From NCBI RefSeq assembly GCF_000315625.1, contig NW_005434673.1, positions 477,275 through 541,274 of the forward strand: 64,000 nt of DNA. Reading direction: 5' to 3'. The notes beneath the pieces are model-generated. The model was given only the letters and a program-made list of their open reading frames with translations, was not told where the DNA came from and made no database searches. Each line of letters begins with the position of its first letter. Position 1 is the stretch's first letter. The DNA is from Guillardia theta CCMP2712 (Eukaryota; Cryptophyceae; Pyrenomonadales; Geminigeraceae). This document shows, piece after piece, positions 32,403-42,504 of the stretch. A program made the translations under genes and the position numbers.

Positions 32403-32804
32403 TAGGTTGAACAACAGAAGCTTTGCGGTGTTGTGCCGTCCACGGGCAGAGCTCTGCAGCTGAACTCTTTCACGTTTCACTCTTTCCCTTCATCCTTTCA
32501 AGTGACCATTGCCATAACAGGATCGGCAATTTTTATTTTCGTGGGTGCAGCTCGAACACAAGGCAGTACGTGAAGGTAAATCGTGTGTGGATTACAATGA
32601 TGAAATGAATCTAATATTTGCACAGGATTGCACAAGTCAAGGCCTGAATTTGAAAGGATCGTTTAATTGGTATCTATTTCTCGCTTTCACCCCCCTCATA
32701 TTGCTGTACAACGTCGAAAGAATAAGTTTACCAGCATGGATATAGTACATGTCTGAACACGCAGAGCAAGAATAATAAAGAAGAATAACAATCCGCTGCT
32801 TCCA
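32403..32804. other. convergent 3' intergenic region
   Basis: Lies between the stops of the convergent Cys-rich and cyclin genes. It is AT-richer, with AATAAT and AATAAA-like words near 32770-32785 that may serve polyadenylation. No gene seen. Confidence 0.4.
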
Positions 32805-34031
32805 TCACTTCTTCCTGTTGCGGACAGCAGCCACAAACGCCTGTTCTTATGAGTCAAGAAGCTTGGAGAACAACAGAAGGTGCTTCATCGAACCTTGATT
32901 TGGCCCTCGCACTCCTCAGACTTTGCAGTCTTCATGAACTTTGGGATGAAGTCGAAACTCTGAAACTCGTGTCAAGTTCTCACAACCCTTCGTGGCAACA
33001 GCACCTTGTCATCCAGTCCCATGTCCTTGAAGGTGTAGATCAGTGCGCCGACAGCTATGTCGCTCGGTCGCAAGAAGATTGCCTCATGGCAGCACAGTGC
33101 GATCTTGATGTTGGCTTCAATGTATGTCTGAAACTTGTTCCTGAGGAACCTCGAGGCAAGATCCAGCAGTTTGTAGAGTACATCAGAAGCTGATGAAAGA
33201 GAGGTTGTCAGAAGTCCATAAACTTGCTAGATAGATGCATCTACCTGTTAGAAAGTCTAGATGGTGGTCGAGAACCTCCCAAACAAAGAGCTCTGCTGAT
33301 CGCAAAGATGTAATGGAGCATCCCTCCCCAACCAGACTCGTCACGTCGGCAAGCCTGGGCGACAAAACCTCCACGAACTTGCAGGACATCTGGAAGCATG
33401 CAAGAGGTACTTCAACACAGAAATGCTTGGGAAACCCCTCAAATTGCCCGCTTTCGCCGGACTGATAGAACCTCGTGTCGCCCACCACGATGTTCTCCAA
33501 CACTTTCGACATGAACTTGTCGAAGATGGTTATCGCTCGGATAGAAGTCGCCGTGGACACGGAAAATCTCCTGCTTGCCATCACAACCAGCGATACTGCC
33601 GCGTCACGTGTCTTCTTGTAACTGATGAGGAACCTTTGCTGTGCATCCCGGCTGAGCGCATGCATCAGCATGTCTGCTTTATCAACACCCCAGTCCGGAG
33701 ACAGCATAAGCTTCAGTTCTCTCACCCGGGGATCGATGCTTACTTTCTTCACCGGGCGTCGAGGGGTTCGTGCTCTGGCACTCCCATACGATATGGAGTT
33801 CAGGACTTCCTTGACAGCACGATCGGGCAAGGCACACGTGTTGGGGAGCTGACGCTCTTTGCGCAAGCATGACTCCTTCGGGGTTTCGTTGAGAGAGGAG
33901 GCCTCCACCATGATGTTGAGATCAAATGACCTTGCCTTTTTCAGAGGGGGCATCAGATCTTCATCGTCAGCGGCGCTTGAAACCTCGAGAGGCCTGCAGG
34001 CCTGCTGGTCTTCGTGCAAACCGAGGATCAT
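32805..34031 (-). CDS. cyclin-box protein
   Basis: Exons 33245-34031, 33005-33189, 32894-32959 and 32805-32840 (357 aa from ATG 34031). An N-terminal regulatory region rich in Arg/Pro (PPLKKARSFDLN, ARARTPRRPVKK) precedes a cyclin N-box: AITIFDKFMSK, then LACFQMSCKFVEVLSPRL and SAELFVWEVLDHHLDFLT. The C-terminal box is seen in LYKLLDLASRFL, EANIKIALCCHEAIFL and PSDIAVGALIYTF. It probably binds a cyclin-dependent kinase; whether it acts in the cell cycle or transcription cannot be told. PPLKKARSF has a KxR context that could be a nuclear signal. An acceptor-like TTCTAG at about 34083 with an open frame to the ATG suggests that an upstream exon may exist. Confidence 0.78.
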
Positions 34032-34319
34032 TCGGAAGTCCTCAATGCTCTGGAGGAGTCCGACTTCTTCAAGATTGAGGCTCTAGAATCTTTCTCCTTT
34101 ACCTGCCAACAGTATGCTAGCAGTTGGATGGTGCCAGTGACTGATCCGTCGACAGTCGAACAATGCCTCGAAGTTCGATTCGGTCCCCTTTTCCCTAGAC
34201 CTCGTTGCAGCTGGTCTCTCAAGCCCCTCCTTCCTGACAGAGACAGAACTTCACGCAGAAGCACGGCAATCTTTCCTCCTTGAAGCTCTCTCCCTTCAAT
34301 CCGATCTCGCACTTGCTCC

Positions 34320-35440
34320 TGCTTCTTCCTCTCACACTCTCGCTCGCTCGCTCGCTCGCTCTCCTTCCCCCTTCCCTTCCTAGGACCTCTATAATTCCAC
34401 TGGTGTACCCCCTTTTCTTATCGAAACTACTGTACCCCCATCTACAACCATTGGTTTACCACCCACCTCCTTCACATGGTACCCCTCATTCCGAGGACGT
34501 ATACACGGGACGTATCTCACATTTGGGTATGACCCACCCCTATTTTACGACACTCAATTTCTGTACCTCCTTCACTACCAGCCCCTTTCACTTTCTTGCA
34601 GTGGTGTTTGCATCAGTGTGGTTGGTACCCACCCACCGTATGAAGATTATCCAGTTTTTCCCATATATTGTACCCACCCCCCCTTCATTGTAAACTTGCG
34701 AAACGTACCCACCTATTGGTCTGATGGACCCTGAAATTAACATCTTACTACCCTATCCAAGTACAAATGATGATATCACCCTACCCACTATATTTGCGAC
34801 TCATGCCAAATCACGGGTCTTCTTTTCGTGCAGTGGGGTAGGGTAGTACCAACACCAAGGATTCCCCTCAAAAAAAGAAGTTGCTTCCCCCTACCCCACC
34901 CACCAACTCTGCACCCAAGCCTTTCTCTTTGTAGCACCACCCACCTTCAACTTTGGAATTCACCACCCTCACCTACATTTTAGTCTAAATTTGTGTACGT
35001 AAACCACCGGTACTATGCTATAGATGCCATCATCGGAAAAGTCTTATCTGTACAATCCCTACCTACCCCACCTGGGACCATTGAGATCCGACCTTCTATT
35101 TTTTACCATCGCTAGTTGACTCCAACCAAACTAAACTTTTTCGCATAAGAACCCCACTTTGGTAGTGGCAAACCAATTTTGCGGTACAATCTGGTGCTCC
35201 AGATTCAGCCCACCTGCAATCTCAAGGAAGATCACGCCAAATGCAAGGAAAATCGACTCCCCCTTTTCAAGGAGCACACCACCCCTTCAATCCTCTCCAT
35301 GAAGGGGGTGGGGGGTACCCGGTTGTTCCCTACACTGGCAAAAGTAAACCTCCGAAAAAAAGTGCCCTGCTACGTCTTGATATTCGGATGATTCGCAACA
35401 ATTCACCAGGCTTCCCACATGACTAATAATATTACTCAGC
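34320..35440. repeat. CTCG microsatellite followed by CCCTACCCC-rich island
   Basis: A (CTCG)5 tract begins near 34340. From about 34390 onward the sequence is filled with GTACCCCC, CCACCC, CCCTACCC and GGGGTAGGG words, the same style as 15207-15885. The long ORFs are low complexity. No gene is supported. Confidence 0.55.
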
Positions 35441-36200
35441 ACGTCCCGCCACTGTCGGAACTGAGTCGGAAACTGAGCCGGGCCCGGCCGGTGCCGGGCA
35501 GTGTTTCTTCCAACTTGTCAGTTCAGAGCCGGGCGGCCTACCGTACCGGGTACGGTCGGGGGCCCATCAGTGATCCGACCGCCGCGGCGGCCGGCTAAAA
35601 AGATGCCTCGGACTCTCTTTCCGATTCAGCCACTGTGACTTCCGACCGGCGTCTTTACTCAAAGTTAAGTTAAAAAGCAGAACGAGGACAATCAGGAGAG
35701 ACGAGGAGGCTTGACCCTGACCGTGACAGGCTGTCGCACAGGCCAAACCGTCGAGAAGAGAAAAGACAGCGAGAACCAAACCTATTCCTGCCGACTGCTG
35801 GACTTCGGCACTCTTTTCGGAAGTTCAAGTTAATTCTCACTCGGAGTCAGTCCGACTCAGTCACAAGCCTTCAAGCCTTCCGAGGGCGGAGGTGTCCGAT
35901 CGATCCCGGGCTCCGGGAACTGGCCGCCGCAGTATTCCGGCGGGCCGCGCCCGCCGCCGAAGCCAACGGTTTCAATCAAGCCGGGCCGGCCGGGCCGCGC
36001 CGAAGCTTCAATCATTTTGAATCATGCAAGCCGCTGACTCAGTGAGTCACTGCGGTGGGCGGCCGCCGCCCGGCGCTACCGCCTAGTACAGTGTACTGAG
36101 TCGGAGCCTAGTACTGTCACGGTCGCACCGTCCGTTCAAGTTGGCGTGACCGTCGGCGTGACCGCCCGTGATCCTGTTCAGATGGGATCGGATCTCAAGT
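35441..36200. repeat. CCGG-rich GC island
   Basis: Rich in GGGCCCGGCCGG, GTACCGGGTACGG, GCCGCCGC and repeated CTGAGTC/GACTCAG words. Stretches such as TTCGGAAGTTCAAGTT recall the island at 12430-12995 (CTCGGAAGTTCAAGG near 12933). No coding signal. Confidence 0.55.
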
Positions 36201-36486
36201 GTAAACTGTCAACTTCAAAACTTGACGCCTACGGGTCTCTTTCTCACTAAAATCACCATCTTTCACAGGGTGGGTGGGGGCGAGTTGTACGAAGGCGAGG
36301 AGCTCCCGAAAACAGCACAAGGGATACGGTTGGCAGAGCACTGCTTGCAATCGCACAGTTAGTCACGAGTCAGCTACAGACTACTTACATCCACTGAGAC
36401 GGCGACAAGAACGATAAACAAAGAGATCAACAAAGTCGGATCAACCAAGATCAGTCAGAGGCGTCTCTCTGTGATTGCAATTGCTG

Positions 36487-37698
36487 ATGCAATGGATGAG
36501 GAGCAAGGCGATTGTGAACATACGACCATGCTCAAGGCTCTCCCCTCCCTCCTCCTCCTCCTCCGAGCAGTACCCCGAACAAGCAGCTCCTTACGCTCTG
36601 GAGGGCTCGACCCTCTCGCAGAGTCCCACCGACCCTCGTTCAAGTCAAATCAGCTCTGGCAGGCGTTCCTCCCTCAATGAGGACTGCCCCATCCTCCTCG
36701 AGCTCGCCACACATCACGACGTCCTCAAGGAATCTGACCTGGCAAGGTGCGACTCGTTCGTTCTTCATCACTCGTCTGTGACCATCGGGGAGCTGCTCGG
36801 GCAAGGGTCTTTCGGAGAGGTCAGACGAGGCGTATGCAAGGGCAGGCCAGTGGCCGTCAAGACCCTGAGTCCCAAGCTCGACGTGCGGTCGAGGGAAGGG
36901 AAGGAGCTGCTCAAGGAGATCGAGATGTTGAGCCATGGCTTCAAGCACTGCAACGTGGTGGAGTTCTACGGCATCTACGAGCACGGCGGGCTGCCATGGC
37001 TGGTGATGGAGCTGATGCCAGGAGGGAACCTCGAGCAATTCTACGAGACCAAGAAGCAGGCGCGACGGAGCCGGCAGTGGCGACCAAGGACCAGCAGGGC
37101 AGTGTCGTGGATAGGGGACATCCTGAGCGCCTTGACGTACCTGCACTCGCAGACGCCTCCTGTGCTCCACCGCGACATCAAGCCAGGCAACATGCTGCTC
37201 TCTGCTGGAGGTCGCTCCATCAAGATCGGAGACTTCGGGCTCAGCCGCCGGTGCCCTCACTCCTCCTTGGCAGAGCCCACGACGACTGTGACGTCAGGGC
37301 AGCAGATTCAGCACGCTGCTGGGAGCGAGCCTGGCTACAACCTCACGGGGACGACTGGGACGTTCCGGTACATGGCACCGGAGATCTATCGAGGAGAAGC
37401 CGACTACACGGCGGCAGTTGACGTGTACTCGTTCGGTCTGTTGATGTGGTTCATCTTTGCCGGAGGTCATCCCTTCAGCAACATGGACGGGCAGACAGTC
37501 GCCCAGCTGGCAGCGACGTACGGCTACTTCCGGCCGCTCGAGCTGAAGAAGAGCATGATGCCCAGAAAGCTCGGGGATATGATGAAGCGATCATGGGCCA
37601 TGAAGGCAGAGGAGAGGCCAAGGGCGGAGGAGCTTCTTCGTGAGCTGGAAGTGTGGAGGATGGAGCGCGGAGGGTGCGGAGGATGGTTGATGGTCTAA
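36487..37698 (+). CDS. protein kinase, TKL-like
   Basis: A single-exon ORF, 403 aa from ATG 36487. A Ser-rich N-terminus of about 95 residues is followed by a complete kinase domain: glycine loop GQGSFGEV, VAVKTL, Glu of the C-helix in LLKEIEML, hinge region LVMELMPGGNLEQF, catalytic loop HRDIKPGNML, DFGLS, GTFRYMAPEIY, then DVYSFGLLMWFIFAGGHPF. All catalytic residues (Lys, Glu, HRD Asp, DFG Asp) are present. The DVYSFG and GTxxYMAPE spellings favour the tyrosine-kinase-like/Raf-type group over CDK or CAMK groups. A roughly 25-residue insert lies between DFG and the activation-loop end. An upstream in-frame TTG exists, but the ATG is preferred. Confidence 0.88.
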   Translation: MQWMRSKAIVNIRPCSRLSPPSSSSSEQYPEQAAPYALEGSTLSQSPTDPRSSQISSGRRSSLNEDCPILLELATHHDVLKESDLARCDSFVLHHSSVTIGELLGQGSFGEVRRGVCKGRPVAVKTLSPKLDVRSREGKELLKEIEMLSHGFKHCNVVEFYGIYEHGGLPWLVMELMPGGNLEQFYETKKQARRSRQWRPRTSRAVSWIGDILSALTYLHSQTPPVLHRDIKPGNMLLSAGGRSIKIGDFGLSRRCPHSSLAEPTTTVTSGQQIQHAAGSEPGYNLTGTTGTFRYMAPEIYRGEADYTAAVDVYSFGLLMWFIFAGGHPFSNMDGQTVAQLAATYGYFRPLELKKSMMPRKLGDMMKRSWAMKAEERPRAEELLRELEVWRMERGGCGGWLMV

Positions 37699-38016
37699 GG
37701 GAAGGGCCGAGCTTAGGTTAAAAGCATGGCAAGCTCGGGCATGCGATTGGTGTAGTGAGGGTTTCAAGTCGATTGGCTGCGGGTGTGATATCTACGGTAT
37801 AAAAATGACGAGTAATCGTTGAAGCCGGTCATCTTGCTGCCACGGTGGCACTGGAATGCTACAGTGGGCTGCTCGGTATGCGACCTCCCGCTGAGTCCCG
37901 GGCTCGACAACGGACTGAGGGCCTGAGAGCCCTACGGTGTTCACTTGATTCATAGATGAGTTCACCGGTCTGAGTGACTGACAAGGTACCGGTACTAGCC
38001 AGCACTGGCTGGCCCG
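37699..38016. other. intergenic with short GC-island fragment
   Basis: Lies between the convergent kinase and subtilase genes. Positions 37850-38010 contain GC-island words (GAGTCCCGGGCTCG, GGTACCGGTACTAGCC). Nothing coding seen. Confidence 0.45.
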
Positions 38017-40880
38017 TTAGTCATACCCGGCGGCAACCCCGCTGAGGAGCAGGACGATGCCAACTAGCCCCACATGGAAGAGGAGGAAAGATGAGGAGAG
38101 AATTGACCCTGATGTGGAGGCGGCGCAGCTGGGGAGCAGCTGAGCTGAAGGCCTCCTGCCTACCTGCATCCCCTTGGGCCCCACGATGACGAGCGCGTAC
38201 GACTGACCCTGAGGAGCAGGGACGCGATGGGCAGAGACACGCACCGAGATTCCGTGCTGGGGGCTGAGGCCGAGGAGCCCTGCAAACTTCGCCTCCACCA
38301 CCACCCGCTCCACGTTGTTCACCTCGTCCCTCCGAGGGTCAGGGTGCGCTCCCCCGAGAGGGTCGTTGGTGCGGAACTGGCCATAGGAGGGGAGGGTGTG
38401 CGCGCCGTGGGGATCGATGACGGTGACGTTGAGATCAAGGTCGTTGACCAGCGCCCGCTGGCTGGACGGAGAGGCAGGAAAGTCGGTCCACACGAGGACG
38501 ATGACGTAGTCTCTGCTCCATCCCCCAGACACTGTCAACTCCTCCACGTCCCCCGTCCTCAGCCTCGTCTCTTCGTCCTGCACGAAGAGCTCGAAGGTCC
38601 CGTCAAGGGGGAGAACGTTGCGCAGGACCGGCCTCCCGAAGCCGCTCGCCTCGTTGGGCGTCTTGTACATCTTGTACCGGGTGCTCTGGAACGAGTAGAA
38701 GCCCGAGGGAGTCACGCAGCTGGCCAGCAGCATCGCCTTGACCAGAGCTCCTGACGGAGCCTTTCCACCAGCCCCAGCCCCAGCCCCAGCCCCAGCCCCA
38801 GCTCTTGTTCCTTGCTCTGACGACATTCTTCTCTTGAGGTACTGCCTAATGAGCATTGCTGATGCCGCAACGCCAGGAGCTGCGGAGGAGGAGCCAGTCA
38901 GGGAGGTGAGAGCAGCTGAATATTGAGTTCCAGAAGGAAGCGAGCAGAAGGGACCGGAGGAGGGGAGAGATTCTCCCGCTGCTCGCGCACTCACTACGTG
39001 GCTTCCCACTGCCACCATGTCAGGCTTGATCCTCCCGTCCATGGTGAAGCCCCTGCTCGAGCCAGCAGCGACGTTGTCAGGGGACATGCCTGGCCCGGAG
39101 AAGGAGGAGAAGCAGCAGTCCTCCCTCCCCTCCCCACAGCACTGAGACAGAGAGCACTTGCTCTCAAAGGAGGACAGGCAACACCTCGAGCTCCCAAATA
39201 GCCCGCAGCCAGCGGCGACAAAGGGGTCGGTGTAGGCGTAGGAGGCGACTGACGCGTTGACGCACGTCTCTGTGAAGCCGATGGCGATGGCGTTCTTCGA
39301 GGTAGCGGGGGCCCCGACTGTCTGCTTCGAAGCTCGTTCCCCGTCGTTTCCTGCAGCCACGATAACAAGTGCGTCACGGTTCTCCCAGGTGAAGAGGTCG
39401 ATGTCCTGAGACTGCGAGGTGTACCGGTTGCACGCAGTCGCCTCCTCCGTCGCTCTTACCACGCAGCCCCACGCCAGCAGCATCACGCGGGCACCCGACT
39501 GATTGTACGGGTCCGGGAAGAGATGTTTGTGAAGGTCCAGAGGAGGGGAGAGCTCTCCCTTTCCCACCATGATGTCGGTGAAGGCAATCTTCGCCTCCCT
39601 CGCCAACGCGTTGTAAAGAGACGCAAACTTCACGTCCTCCGCACTACACATGAAGCCAGCATCCGATGGACACGCTGCTGATCCTGCGACAGCTCCCGAC
39701 ACGTACGTGCCGTGACCCCTCTCAGCATCTCCTGCATCTCCGCAAGGCCTCTGCTCCTTGGCATCCTTGGCGCAGGCACCACAGATGGAGCAGTTTGAGT
39801 AGGAGAAGTAGCTCACAATCTTTCTCTTCCTGGAGTCGAACGTGTTGAGAGGCAAGGGCAGCTCGTCCCAGAACATGCAGTTGCGATGGTCTATGCCGGA
39901 GTCTGCTATGGAGACAACCTCCCCTTCCCCATTCAGAGCTCGCACGAACAGATCGTCTTCCCTTCCTCCGCACGTTGGGTCCCCCGAGGAGAGCAAGGAG
40001 GAAACAAAGTTCCCCATTGCAACAAGCTTCGGCCTGGTCTCTACCCACTCGATCACATTCTGTCGAGCAAGAAGTCGTGAGACAGCTCCCATGCAGACCT
40101 CACATGACTGGCATGAGACGTGAAGCTTCCTCTCTGACACCATCTCCGCTTCAATCTCGACACCATGATCTTCAGCAACACCAGCCCTCCATCTACTGAT
40201 CTGCAGGCGGTAAAATCCCTTGACAAGGTCCCTTTGGTCGTGTATGTAGCTCGGGAACAGCTCTCGCCAGTCAGCCAGCAAAGCAAGGACTGAGCAGGGT
40301 GAGTCCGCCTGCGGTCCGCTCGTCGCTCTTGTCCAGGGAGAGGGCAGAATGTCGAGAGACATCTGTGAACACAAGCATACTCCGTCACTGACAGCAGCTG
40401 CAACTTGCACATCTGCAACTTGCTTCCTACCTTGTCAGTTTCATGCTGCATCCGTATGCCTTGCACGAACCCCCTTCTTCTCAACACCTCGATCTCCCTC
40501 TCGTCAGCAAAGACCTGATCCATTCCAAGCACATGTTACAACCTTCGTCTGCGCTCTCAATGACAACTCTTACCATGTACGTGTCATCGTGTAGGTACTT
40601 TGGGTGTCTTCCTCCTACGCAGTCCTCCACATCCTGAGTTGGAAAAGTCATCACAAGAGGGAAAGTTCTGCGAGTAGAGGGTCACCTTTCGTTGCGATGG
40701 AGTGAGAGACTCATTCACTTGAACAAGATACCTCCGTGCTGAAGCACTCACACACAACAATCGCTCTAAACTTTCACGCCCTGCATGGCGGCAACCCGAC
40801 ACATCATGGTGGCTGTCTGGCTTTCCCGGAGACCAGCAGACCAGCACGAGGCATGCCTGCAGAAATCGCGTGCACCTCAT
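38017..40880 (-). CDS. subtilisin-like serine protease, secretory and membrane-anchored
   Basis: Exons 40686-40880, 40574-40633, 40431-40514 and 38017-40362 (894 aa). The start gives a signal peptide (MRCTRFLQACLVLVCW). The S8 triad is complete: Asp in IADSGIDH (about residue 267), His in RGHGTYVSG (about 330), oxyanion Asn in VAAGNDG (about 452) and Ser in TGSSSAAPG (about 605). A Cys-rich insert precedes the Ser region, and a hexanucleotide-encoded Ala-Gly run lies near residue 640. After the catalytic domain comes a beta-sandwich (GGWSRDYVIVLVWTDFPA, ALVNDLDLNVTV), the order seen in KP-43/TagB-like subtilases. The protein ends in a hydrophobic helix (FHVGLVGIVLLLSGVA), so it is probably type I membrane-bound. 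The N-terminal region contains a likely pro-domain. Confidence 0.87.
38768..38808. repeat. CCCAGC hexanucleotide repeat inside subtilase
   Basis: About six copies of CCAGCC, read on the minus strand as alternating Ala-Gly codons. It is in frame, so copy-number change would only alter linker length. Confidence 0.8.
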
Positions 40881-41375
40881 CGCTATGGATCACCAGTTGC
40901 ACTTTCTCTCAAACCCAATATTCAACACAACTCGTGAATCCAACTCTTTCCTCCAATGTGGTCGGCCTGAATCCCCAAGGTGCTGCATGCTCCGTCATCC
41001 CACACTTTCCTTTAGCTATCAATCGTGTCTTCTCTGTGTCCGCCCACCAGTTCTTCCCTCCCTCCCTCCCTCCCTCCCTCCCTCCCTCCCTCCCTATCGG
41101 AGCGATTCCTTTTACAAGACAAATGCAAACAAAACAAAGAAAGAATAAAAAAACAGACATATAAGCCTACACTACCCCATGTTTTCCACTCAATACACCC
41201 CCCTAGTCCTAATCCCTCTGGAGGATCTGCAGTACCCGTCGGAGGCCTGTTTCCATACCCCCCTGTAATACAAAGTACCCACCCTTTTATCGCTAATTCC
41301 AGTTGACAACATGGGGTTGTCCGAGACTTTGCAATTACCCCCACCCCCACCGCAGGATCCAAAATCCTGGCGAAC
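40881..41375. other. divergent promoter region with CCCT tract and CCCTACC island
   Basis: Lies between the subtilase and RpiA start codons. It has a (TCCC)9 tract at about 41056-41096 and CCACCC/CCCTAC-type sequence at 41165-41360. A polypyrimidine tract this close to RpiA could be a promoter element, but no specific site can be named. Confidence 0.4.
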
Positions 41376-42301
41376 ATGCTGCGACCGGCCTTGATCGCGT
41401 GCATGATGGCGTCGGCGTCGGCCTTCAGCTCGTCGCCCTTCCTCCGCTTCTCCTCCCTCTCGACCTCTTCCTCTGTCTCTGTCAGGCCGAGGACGTCACC
41501 CGCCCAGGTGCGCATGATGGCCTTGTCGGGGACCGACCTGGCGAAGCAGCTTGCAGGGTACAAGTCAGTTGACGACCACGTCACCAGCGGGATGGTGGTG
41601 GGCCTCGGCACGGGTTCGACTGCTTACTTCGCTGTTGAGAGAGTCGGGCAGAAGTTGGCGAGCGGGGAGCTCAAGGACATCATCTGCATCCCTACCAGCG
41701 AGAGGACAAGGGAGCAGGCAGAGAGCCTCAAGATCCCCCTCTGCACCCTCAACGAGAAGTCCGTCCTCGACGTCGCCATCGACGGCGCTGACGCTGTCGA
41801 CCCCAACCTCGCTCTTGTCAAGGGAGGAGGAGGAGCGCTCCTCCGCGAGAAGATGGTGGAGGTCATGGCCAAGAAGTTCGTCTGCATTGTCGACGACTCC
41901 AAGCTCTGCAAGGGCCTTGGCCCCTCCTTTGCCCTCCCGGTTGAGATCACTCCCTTCTGCCACATGCACACCTTGAGGACTATCGCCGCCCTCCCAGAGG
42001 TTGCTGGCTGCAAGGCCGAGCTCCGCCTGGGAAATGTCGCCACCGGCGCCAAGAAGGACGGGGACAAGCCAGCTGTGACAGACAACGGCAACTACATCGT
42101 CGACCTCTTCTTCGAGACTCCCATCAAGGACGTTCGCGCGGCTGCCAAGGCGCTCAAGAACACAGTCGGAGTCGTCGATCACGGACTGTTCGTCGACATG
42201 ACCTACCAGGTGAGTCTTTTGAGGGAGGTCCATCGTTTCCCCTCCTGACCTCACCCCCCCTGCAGGTCATCGTAGCTGGCAAGGACGGCAGCTGCAGGTG
42301 A
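41376..42301 (+). CDS. RPIA: plastid ribose-5-phosphate isomerase A
   Basis: Exons 41376-42209 and 42266-42301 (289 aa). The N-terminus is a signal peptide ending ASASAF followed by a Ser/Arg-rich transit peptide, the complex-plastid pattern. RpiA landmarks: MVVGLGTGSTAYFAVE (phosphate loop), DVAIDGADAVDPNLALVKGGGGALLREKMVE (catalytic region), FVCIVDDSKL, LPVEITPFC, then TDNGNYIVDLFF and GVVDHGLFVDM. It interconverts ribose 5-phosphate and ribulose 5-phosphate in the Calvin cycle and pentose phosphate pathway. The short last exon encodes VIVAGKDGSCR, a normal family ending. The single 56-nt intron has GTGAGT...CCCTGCAG ends. Confidence 0.93.
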
Positions 42302-42504
42302 TCTTGCCTTGCCCTTGCGCTCCAAGAGTTTGCTGACGTGGGTGCTCAGGGTCGCTGGACAGGGAGGAGACAAGCCCTGGTGGTGAAGGGCGGGGGTTCC
42401 TTAAGGATCAGCTGAGAAGGATTCTGACGTACACAGATCTGATTGAATGAAACATAGCTCCAACACCCGCTCAAAGTCTTGCTGTCCTCCCCGGCTCTAC
42501 CCCC

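Noticed and set aside
32849-33193. 114-codon plus-strand ORF
   Set aside because: Antisense to cyclin exons 2 and 3, which have proper splice sites and cyclin C-box similarity.
41056-41096. Possible telomere or satellite from the CCCT tract upstream of RpiA
   Set aside because: Only about nine TCCC units, an ordinary microsatellite.
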